Shown: positions 7,101-11,160 of the stretch, one piece after another | How the letters are laid out: every line of letters starts with the position of its first letter | Numbering within the stretch: the first letter of the stretch is position 1 | Assembly (NCBI GenBank): GCA_021786135.1 | Contig: JAJYNV010000134.1 | Span: 1 to 11,160 of the forward strand | Direction of reading: 5' to 3' | Length of the DNA: 11,160 nucleotides | From: Bacillota bacterium | GTDB taxonomy: Bacteria > Bacillota > Sulfobacillia > JAJZYS01 > JAJYTV01 | Translations under genes and position numbers: made by a program | The notes under the pieces: generated by a model | The model's database searches: none | The model's input: only the letters and a program-made list of their open reading frames with translations | Told to the model about the DNA's origin: nothing

Positions 7101-7242
7101 GGCCAGGACTAGCGTGGCGGAGACCGTCGCGAAAGGCTTGATGTCCGGTTTCCCGGACGGCTCCTTCAGGCCGCTGGCCGTGACGACCAGGGCAGAGGCA
7201 GCGGCGATTCTGGCCGCCGTGTGGGAAGGAACGGATCAGTGA
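4132..7242 (+). CDS. Large SLH-anchored surface protein with Ig-like repeats
   Basis: Exported 1036-residue wall protein. A signal peptide (arginines, then hydrophobic LVSTALCGLLLAVGSVQA) probably ends near residue 30. Residues 45-662 are three tandem units of about 206 residues, each with a first Ig-like domain (DTYTLVL, GTYTF core) and a second Big-1/invasin-like domain (motif YGNPV or FGNPV at 180, 387 and 593; GSGTVTG). A fourth Big-1-like domain (663-760, YGNPV at 692) follows directly. Next come a Pro-rich linker, an IPT/TIG-like domain (772-860, ISPGTGSALGGTSVTILGSGF) and three SLH repeats (about 861-912, 921-972, 981-1032) with TRAE-type motifs LTRAEF, LSREAM and TTRAEA. SLH trimers bind pyruvylated secondary wall polymers, so the Ig-like stalk should project outward. 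This suggests an adhesin or S-layer-associated role; the ligand is unknown. GGAGAAGG 8 nt before ATG supports the start. Confidence 0.93.
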   Translation: MEHRWNAILVRRLVSTALCGLLLAVGSVQAAPGAMAAAPSATLSHVGLASATLVTAGASDIALSVQVQDTSDASVTGLAASDFTITSSDLQAGTYGALTPVSVTATSTPGGYTVILTDTDANDGNAQTLTVAVDSVALAQTASVTVAPGAAASLQGQPISAIDLTAGQSETYTFTAEDAYGNPVPGVQVDFGVTGSLAASGLSAASGETGSTGEAEVTYQDALAGDSGTVTGTVDGTSISAAGGTLTVVVGSADSSESGLTPAAAAESAGSVDTYTLVLKDAAGNPLSGLTSGDFIPTEAGAANSSDVSFGVVGETSTPGTYTFTATDYVAESFTVSVVVDCVIIAASSQETVTAAGATSISASPGGALSLPAGSSQAISFTVKDAFGNPVTGQAVAFATTGSLAAGGLGSAKADTDGSGEVQVDYTGTATGGSGTVTGTVYGTAVTAASGTFTWAAESLDSTRSSLAPSAATAAAGDQDTYTLVLEDTGGGPMAGLAGSAFTMTEVGARSGDVAFSGVSETSKPGTYTFSASDNVAGIFTVSVSVMGVTIVASSPETVEAGLAAGISVLPTAALTVSAGQPQTLTFTVQDSYGNPVQGATVQFQTTGSLSPQDLNLSTSGTGSDGQVQVTYQGTAAGDSGTVTGSAGGLSAAAGPLSVVAGPPSRLTLVVSPALVQVGGQVTVSGAVYDAYGNPVAGVTVTISLGRSDMKATTDANGEYEATATAAAEAGTESLTASAQGTSKALTETATFEAAAASTPPTRRAAPPVTRPSVTAISPGTGSALGGTSVTILGSGFSGTTAVHFGPALATSYTVESSGEISAVAPAGTGAASVDITVTTGAGTSATVAADRFTFAQQPAAFSDVPTTYWAYQAIEAMAGRGIVSGFPDGAFQPDATLTRAEFVKMLVLSLHLQPDAAATAFSDVPPRAWFAPYVSAAVEAQIVQGVTSRSFAPDATLSREAMAVLLARALKLTDTVPLHFTDVGRISSWARTSVAETVAKGLMSGFPDGSFRPLAVTTRAEAAAILAAVWEGTDQ
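4264..6117 (+). repeat. Three tandem ~618-bp units inside the surface protein gene
   Basis: Equivalent codons recur every 618-621 bp. The Tyr/Phe of Y/FGNPV lies at 4669, 5290 and 5908, and the DTYTLVL motif begins at 4948 and 5569. The units are approximately 4264-4881, 4882-5499 and 5500-6117. The second and third are more alike than the first, whose first domain has drifted. The segment encoding GDSGTVTG or GGSGTVTG is nearly identical in DNA at about 4801, 5425 and 6041. This points to tandem duplication of a two-domain unit. Confidence 0.8.
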
Positions 7243-7279
7243 CGGTATGGCTCGCGGTCAGGCGAGACCAGAAGCCGTC
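7241..7279 (+). terminator. Hairpin at the end of the large surface protein gene
   Basis: Beginning in the stop codon, an outer stem GACGG (7241-7245) / CCGTC (7275-7279) encloses TGGCTCGC / GCGAGaCCA with one bulged base and a 6-nt loop. No T-tract follows, so it may be a weak or Rho-assisted terminator, or a stabilising 3' structure. Confidence 0.4.
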
Positions 7280-7465
7280 ATAGCAGCATGTAAGTACCCA
7301 GGCGGCATGCGCAATCGACCGAAGGCAGGTCCCAACCGCATGGCAGCGAATTGCCAAATCCAGCGATCTGTTACAAGGCGTCTGCCACATTGCGCCGCAT
7401 ATGTGCGGGAATCCGCTTGTGTCAGGCCATTTCGGGCGATGCCGAGCCTTGGTCCATAGGGCCCC

Positions 7466-7473
7466 GAGGAGGT
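7466..7473 (+). promoter_or_regulatory. Shine-Dalgarno deciding a GTG start
   Basis: GAGGAGGT stands 6 nt before GTG 7480, which opens directly into a signal peptide. The same frame is open from ATG 7351, but that start has no such site and would bury the signal sequence 43 residues inside. Confidence 0.75.
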
Positions 7474-7479
7474 CTCGCG

Positions 7480-8388
7480 GTGCATCGTATAGGCGCTTCG
7501 GCCGCGCTGGCACTCGGCGTCGCCCTGCTGCTCGCTGGGAGTGCCCTTCCGGCACGGGCCGGCGGAGCAGCGGTCGAACCGTTCCCTACGGCCAGGGTCG
7601 GCAGCTGGGCCTTGCCGGCCATCGCCTTCCTGGACGCCGAAGGCATCCTGCACGGTGTCGCCCCCGGCAGACTCGGCGGCTCGGACCTCGTGACGCAGGA
7701 AGAGGCCATCACCCTGATCGGCCGCACCCTGGGCTGGAGCCCGAAGTTCCCCCAGAACCCATCGCCGCAGGTCGATGGCTTTGCGCAGCCCTATGTCGCC
7801 AGGGCCGAAGCGCTCGGCGTCACGTCCACATTCCCTCGTGCCCCCACCTCGCGCCTGGAGGCGGTGCAGTGGCTTGTGCAGCTACTGACGCTGCCGCCCG
7901 CCACCATCCAGAATCCCTTCACGGACGTGCCCGACGCTCTTGCGCCGAGCGTCCTGAGCGCCGTGCAGGCCGGGATCGTTCAGGGCACCTCCCCGACCAC
8001 CTTCAACCCGCTCGGCGAGGTGACCCGCGCGCAGTTCGCGGCGATGCTCTTCGCCGCGCAGCTCGCGCAGCACGAGTCTGGCGCTCTGAGCATCGACGGC
8101 GCCACCTACTTTAGCCGCTCCGGCCTCACCCTGGTGCGCATGGATGCGGACAACTGGACGCTGCTCTCGGGTTCCGAGGGTTTGCGCGCTGTCTCGGGCG
8201 CGCTCCGGAAGGTATCGGTCCAGGACACGGGCTTCGCCGTACAGGTGACCGAGACCACGGCGAGCGGCATGAGCACCCTGACTGTTCCGGAGAAGAGCGG
8301 GTCGCTCCAGGGGCCGGACGGTCACACAGTCACACCGCCCAAGGACGTGCCTATGACGGCCGCCGTTTTCCTTCTGCCGCTGCCGTGA
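7480..8388 (+). CDS. Exported SLH-domain protein with unrecognised C-terminus
   Basis: A 302-residue exported protein. The signal peptide spans residues 1-27 (hydrophobic ALALGVALLLAGSALP, cleavage after ARA). Three SLH-like repeats follow at about 35-87, 92-139 and 147-197. The third is clear (FTDV, AGIVQGTSPTTFNPLGEVTRAQF). The first two are degenerate, with TQEE and SRLE in place of TRAE. The remaining 100 residues (about 200-302) have alternating polar and hydrophobic stretches typical of beta structure (YFSRSGLTLVRM, GFAVQVTET, MSTLTVP), and I do not recognise them. SLH repeats normally attach proteins to wall polymer, so this is probably a surface protein in the same layer as its upstream neighbour, 237 bp away. 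The neighbour carries its SLH repeats at the other end. Whether the two touch or share a transcript is not visible. Confidence 0.88.
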   Translation: MHRIGASAALALGVALLLAGSALPARAGGAAVEPFPTARVGSWALPAIAFLDAEGILHGVAPGRLGGSDLVTQEEAITLIGRTLGWSPKFPQNPSPQVDGFAQPYVARAEALGVTSTFPRAPTSRLEAVQWLVQLLTLPPATIQNPFTDVPDALAPSVLSAVQAGIVQGTSPTTFNPLGEVTRAQFAAMLFAAQLAQHESGALSIDGATYFSRSGLTLVRMDADNWTLLSGSEGLRAVSGALRKVSVQDTGFAVQVTETTASGMSTLTVPEKSGSLQGPDGHTVTPPKDVPMTAAVFLLPLP

Positions 8389-8451
8389 GATCCGCGCGGG
8401 CTCGGTCTTAGGGCCATTCGCCGCCAGCGCGGTCATGGCTTCGCCCAGATC

Positions 8452-8464
8452 CACATCAGATGTG
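8452..8464. other. Short perfect palindrome upstream of the ATPase gene
   Basis: CACATC-A-GATGTG is a perfect 6-bp inverted repeat with a 1-bp centre, in the 265-bp gap between the second SLH gene and the ATPase gene. The spacing suits a dimeric regulator half-site pair, but no promoter elements could be matched around it. Confidence 0.25.
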
Positions 8465-8653
8465 AATACTCGTGCTCCCGTTCAACGACGAGGGGCACGT
8501 GCTTTCACGCGCCGCTTCAAGCTGCTCAGCTTGCGCCGAAACGAGTGATCGTCTTGCCGAAATGCAAGCTCGGATCGCTCCGAAAGCTACCGCCGTGCCG
8601 ATCCGCCGCTCATCCAGCATGTTGCACCCTATTCACATTGAGGAGGGTATGCC

Positions 8654-9784
8654 GTGGAGAACTACTTCCCCACCGGACGTCCTGCCGCCCCCGAGGACGT
8701 CGTCGATCGCCAGGATTTCATCGCCGAAGCGGTTGAGCGCCTCTGGCTTGGCAACGACATCGTCCTGGCGGGCCCTCGTCGCACCGGCAAGTCCAGCGTC
8801 GCCGGGGAGGTGCTCCATCGCCTGCGGGAGCGCGGCGCCTACACCGTCTACGTGGACGTCTTCCGCGCCGTGTCCATCGAGGCCTTCGCGGCCCGCGTGC
8901 TGCAGGCCGCGCTGGAACAGCGGACGGGCTTCTTTCAGCACGTGGCGCGCGACACGCGGGAGATCGGCAAGACCATCGCCCAGGCGCACATCGCCGCGAA
9001 GATCCACGACCTCGAGCTCGGCGTGCAACTCGCAAACCCCCACGCGACTCCCGCGGAGCACCTCGAGATCGCGCTCACAGCCGCTGAGCGGATCGCAAAA
9101 GAGGACGGCCGCCGCATGGTCATCCTGCTCGACGAGTTCCAGGATGTGCTGCGGCTCGGCGGCGAAGACACGCTCAAGCAGATGCGAGCGATCATCCAGC
9201 ACCAGGAGCACGTGGTGTACCTTTTCATGGGCAGTCAGGCCGACATGATGGGCCGCATCTTCGGTCAGCCGAAGCGGGCCTTCTTCCGCTTCGCCGTCCA
9301 GATGCGAATGCCCGAGATCCCCTGGGGCGAGTGGGAGGCCTACATCCGCGATCGACTCGGCCGCTCCGGACACAGCATCAGCGACCAGGCTCTCCAGTTG
9401 CTCGAGGAGCGCACCGGCGCTCACCCGCACTGCGTCATGGTGACCATGGACGCCGCCCTGCTGCGCGCGAAACTTCTCGGCAGCGACCACATCACGGCCG
9501 AGGACGTGCTCTACGCCTACGACAACGCCAAACTGACGCTTGCGGGTATCTACGCCGAGCGGTGGGCGATGGTAAAGGGCTACACCCATGCGCCGGCTGT
9601 CCTGGGGCAGATCGTGCAGGGTAAGCCCCCCTACGCCGTGGACACCGTCCGGACGAACGTGACCAAGGCGCTTGTACTCCTGGAGCAGCTCGGTCTCATC
9701 TACAAGGTGAGCAGGGGCCAGTACCACCTGGTAGAGCGCATGTTCGGGACGTGGATCTCGCAGCAGCGCGGCGAGGGCTGGTGA
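8654..9784 (+). CDS. Orphan P-loop ATPase (ATPase_2-like) with C-terminal winged helix
   Basis: A soluble 376-residue protein of the AAA+/STAND-like P-loop group, closest in pattern to the ATPase_2 (archaeal-type ATPase) family. Walker A is GPRRTGKS (40-47), Walker B is VILLDEFQD (156-164) and a sensor-like FMGSQ follows at 191-195. Between the Walker motifs lies a long helical insert. Residues 240-300 form a helical lid-like region. Residues about 315-362 (VLGQIVQGKPPYAVDTVRTNVTKALVLLEQLGLIYKVSRGQYHL) look like a winged helix-turn-helix, as in many members. Family members have no single agreed function. AGGAGGG at 8641-8647, 6 nt before GTG 8654, sets the start; the ATG at 8649 is out of frame. 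No nuclease, transmembrane or effector partner lies beside it, and a hairpin follows its stop, so it is probably expressed alone. Confidence 0.85.
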   Translation: MENYFPTGRPAAPEDVVDRQDFIAEAVERLWLGNDIVLAGPRRTGKSSVAGEVLHRLRERGAYTVYVDVFRAVSIEAFAARVLQAALEQRTGFFQHVARDTREIGKTIAQAHIAAKIHDLELGVQLANPHATPAEHLEIALTAAERIAKEDGRRMVILLDEFQDVLRLGGEDTLKQMRAIIQHQEHVVYLFMGSQADMMGRIFGQPKRAFFRFAVQMRMPEIPWGEWEAYIRDRLGRSGHSISDQALQLLEERTGAHPHCVMVTMDAALLRAKLLGSDHITAEDVLYAYDNAKLTLAGIYAERWAMVKGYTHAPAVLGQIVQGKPPYAVDTVRTNVTKALVLLEQLGLIYKVSRGQYHLVERMFGTWISQQRGEGW

Positions 9785-9810
9785 CAGCTGCCGACTGTCA
9801 GCGGCAGTTG
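9785..9810 (+). terminator. Hairpin directly after the ATPase stop
   Basis: CAGCTGCCG (9785-9793) pairs with CGGCAGTTG (9802-9810), 9 bp with one G-T wobble, around an 8-nt loop, starting at the base after the stop codon. No T-tract follows. The position suggests a terminator or a 3' stabiliser. Confidence 0.45.
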
Positions 9811-10001
9811 GAGATACCGCCGTGTCCAGCCGGGGCAGTCCTGGAGACGCATGCGGACCCTGGTCCCGGTGCCATTGCGATACGAATTCTGCACCTCGTG
9901 CAGCCCGAACAATCTTGGCAGGCCTGGGCGAGGCGACGCCCAGGCGGTTGCTGGCTCGCATTGCAAGGCATACTGACGCTGTTCCCCGGAGACAAATTAG
10001 G

Positions 10002-10007
10002 TATAGT
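10002..10007 (+). promoter_or_regulatory. Candidate -10 box of the peroxiredoxin gene
   Basis: TATAGT (5 of 6 to TATAAT) lies in the AT-rich island 9992-10012, 39 nt before the TTG start. No good -35 stands 16-18 bp upstream, so an activator may be needed. The surrounding TTAGGT...GTTAAC has a loose resemblance to metal-dependent repressor sites, too weak to call. Confidence 0.35.
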
Positions 10008-10031
10008 TAACACTGCTCCATCAAGCCATCC

Positions 10032-10039
10032 AAGGAGGG
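10032..10039 (+). promoter_or_regulatory. Shine-Dalgarno deciding a TTG start
   Basis: AAGGAGGG is followed by 6 nt and TTG 10046. The TTG opens exactly where peroxiredoxins begin (PLVGQPAPAFEM), and no in-frame ATG or GTG competes nearby upstream with a ribosome site. Confidence 0.75.
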
Positions 10040-10045
10040 TTCGCA

Positions 10046-10585
10046 TTGCCTCTCGTCGGCCAACCCGCCCCCGCGTTCGAGATGCTCAGCACCAGAAACC
10101 TGCAAACGCTTGATGAAACCGTCCGCCTTGAAGACTACCGCGGCAAGTGGCTCGTGATGTTCTTCTACCCCGCCGACTTCACCTTCGTCTGCCCCACCGA
10201 GATCACCGCGATGAACGATCACCTGCAGGAGTTCCACGACCTTGACACCGAGATGCTCGGTGTCAGCTGCGACTCCATCCACAGCCACAAGGCCTGGATC
10301 ATGGCGCCGACGCAGCAGAACGGCCTCGGCGGCCTGGACTACCCCTTGGCGGCCGACTTCACGAAGACGGTCGCGCGGGCATACGACGTGCTCGTGGAGG
10401 AGAACGGGCAGTCCCTGCGCGGGCTCTTCATCATCGACCCCGAGGGCATCCTGCGCTACCAGGTGGTCCACGACATGAACATTGGTCGCAGCGTCGACGA
10501 GACCCTGCGCGTGCTGCAGGCCTTGCAGGCAGGCGGCCTCTGCCCTGTAGACTGGCGGCCGGGTCAAGCGCTGCTCCAGCTCTAG
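10046..10585 (+). CDS. Typical 2-Cys peroxiredoxin (AhpC/Prx1 type)
   Basis: Cytoplasmic thiol peroxidase that reduces H2O2 and alkyl hydroperoxides. The active site PxxxTxxC is complete: P42, T46 and peroxidatic C49 in YPADFTFVCPTE, with the supporting arginine R125 in SLRGLFIID. The resolving cysteine is C166 in GGLCPVDWRPG, the C-terminal position of typical 2-Cys enzymes, so it should work as a dimer with intersubunit disulfides. The C-terminal YF helix of hyperoxidation-sensitive enzymes is absent and the chain ends 13 residues after C166, as in robust bacterial forms. Length 179 fits the family. No AhpF or thioredoxin reductase gene is adjacent, so the electron donor is encoded elsewhere. 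Hairpins upstream and downstream suggest a single-gene transcript. Confidence 0.95.
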   Translation: MPLVGQPAPAFEMLSTRNLQTLDETVRLEDYRGKWLVMFFYPADFTFVCPTEITAMNDHLQEFHDLDTEMLGVSCDSIHSHKAWIMAPTQQNGLGGLDYPLAADFTKTVARAYDVLVEENGQSLRGLFIIDPEGILRYQVVHDMNIGRSVDETLRVLQALQAGGLCPVDWRPGQALLQL

Positions 10586-10632
10586 GTCTGCGACCGCCGC
10601 CACCCTCTGCCGTTGCGACGGGTCGACCGCTT

Positions 10633-10678
10633 GCGAAGGGGTCTGGTGCACTGGATGCGCCGGACCCTTTACCTTCGC
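10633..10678 (+). terminator. Hairpin terminator after the peroxiredoxin gene
   Basis: GGGTCTGG (10639-10646) pairs with CCGGACCC (10660-10667) with one wobble, extended by A/T pairs. An alternative outer stem GCGAAGG (10633-10639) / CCTTCGC (10672-10678) is also perfect. It lies about 48 nt after the stop codon. No clean U-run follows. Confidence 0.45.
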
Positions 10679-10986
10679 TGCTGAACATCTCCTGCGCTCA
10701 AAGTCGGATGAACTAGCGGAGCGGCAGAAGTCAAGGCTGCCGAGGGAAGGCGCAGTGGACCGCTACGAACGGCCGGGCAAGCACACGGGTTAGCGCAACG
10801 GCGGTCGGCCAGTGCTTCACGCTAGCAATCTCGGCCCTGCCCTCGGGAGGTCAATCGTTTTTAGCGAAATCACTGATCACTCTCGGGCGATCTGACTGAC
10901 CAGATTGGCCGGAATCCGCAGCAGGTAAGGAGCAGACGCCAGTCAAATTCTAGGTGGCTCCCGTCGACCGCTTTGCAACCGCAGAT
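10679..10986. other. Intergenic region without a recognisable gene
   Basis: Stop codons interrupt the frames, and I find no RNA gene, repeat or convincing protein here. It includes an AT-rich patch around 10855-10880 (CGTTTTTAGCGAAATCACTG) that could hold the promoter of the gene at 10998, but no -35/-10 pair could be matched with confidence. Confidence 0.5.
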
Positions 10987-10997
10987 GGAGGAGAGCC

Positions 10998-11160
10998 ATG
11001 GTGGATCCCGCCTTGGAGATGGCTGCAGGGTTTGTCCGCCGCGCGGGAACGCCGTCAGAGCAGGCGCGTCTGGAGTATCTGCTGGGCGGCAGGTTACTTA
11101 GGGCGAACGTTGTCGCAACGCTGGCAGGCCAACGAGCCGACGGTGGCTTCTCGCCGCCGT
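10998..11160 (+). CDS. Partial gene: start of a possible prenyltransferase/squalene-cyclase-repeat protein
   Basis: ATG 10998 follows GGAGGAGA (10987-10994) at the right distance. The frame then stays open for 54 codons to the window edge: MVDPALEMAAGFVRRAGTPS, then EQARLEYLLGG, then LAGQRADGGFSPP. The pattern Leu-x2-Gln-x2-DGGF is the core of the repeats in the alpha/alpha toroid of squalene-hopene cyclases and protein prenyltransferase beta subunits. This suggests a member of that superfamily (terpene cyclase-like or a non-catalytic repeat protein). With a single repeat in view the assignment is tentative and no catalytic residue is visible. It continues beyond the window. Confidence 0.6.
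   Translation, partial: MVDPALEMAAGFVRRAGTPSEQARLEYLLGGRLLRANVVATLAGQRADGGFSPP

Noticed and set aside
8633..9961. Minus-strand open frame of 442 codons
   Set aside because: It is antisense to the P-loop ATPase and has no recognisable domains or ribosome site.
9992..10014. DtxR/IdeR-like or Per-like box upstream of the peroxiredoxin gene
   Set aside because: Only the TTAGGT half resembles the DtxR consensus and the other half does not match. Too weak to call without a comparison set.

Overview
The window is GC-rich DNA, roughly two thirds G+C by eye, with compact genes and strong Shine-Dalgarno (SD) sites. Several of these sites sit exactly 6 nt before GTG or TTG starts. Two genes encode exported proteins with S-layer homology (SLH) domains, and no outer-membrane protein is visible. 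SLH anchoring plus anti-SD-rich starts in a GC-rich genome fits a high-GC, single-membrane Bacillota lineage (Symbiobacteriia, Thermaerobacteria or Limnochordia type). This is inference; Deinococcota or Chloroflexota cannot be excluded from the sequence alone.

The left part (1-3601) is a divergent arsenic-resistance locus. On the minus strand lie arsR, then an OsmC-family gene 34 bp (or less) downstream, then after a 143-bp gap a nitrilase-superfamily amidohydrolase. On the plus strand arsB starts about 90 bp from arsR. The AT-rich gap between arsR and arsB carries plausible promoters for both, overlapping around an 8-bp palindrome. arsB ends at a perfect 15-bp-stem hairpin. No arsC, arsA or arsM is present. 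ArsR probably represses both directions until As(III) binds, ArsB exports arsenite, and OsmC may handle the accompanying peroxide or thiol stress.

The middle part (3602-8388) is a cell-surface locus. A 0.3-kb AT-richer leader precedes a 51-residue ribbon-helix-helix protein. Next comes a 1036-residue exported protein built from three tandem 206-residue two-domain Ig-like units, a fourth Ig-like domain, an IPT/TIG-like domain and three C-terminal SLH repeats. A second, smaller SLH protein follows, with its SLH repeats at the N-terminus and a C-terminal domain I do not recognise.

The right part (8389-11160) holds an orphan P-loop ATPase with a likely winged-helix C-terminus, a typical 2-Cys peroxiredoxin read from a TTG start, about 0.4 kb without a gene, and the first 54 codons of a gene cut by the window edge. 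That last gene may belong to the squalene-cyclase/prenyltransferase-repeat class.

Most genes belong to familiar families. I see no CRISPR array, transposase, complete tRNA or rRNA, and no clearly new multi-gene system. The points most worth a second look are the orphan RHH gene abutting the surface adhesin, the regular repeat architecture of that adhesin, the OsmC lacking its second cysteine in an ars locus, the tRNA-5'-end-like sequence over the nitrilase start, and the orphan ATPase.
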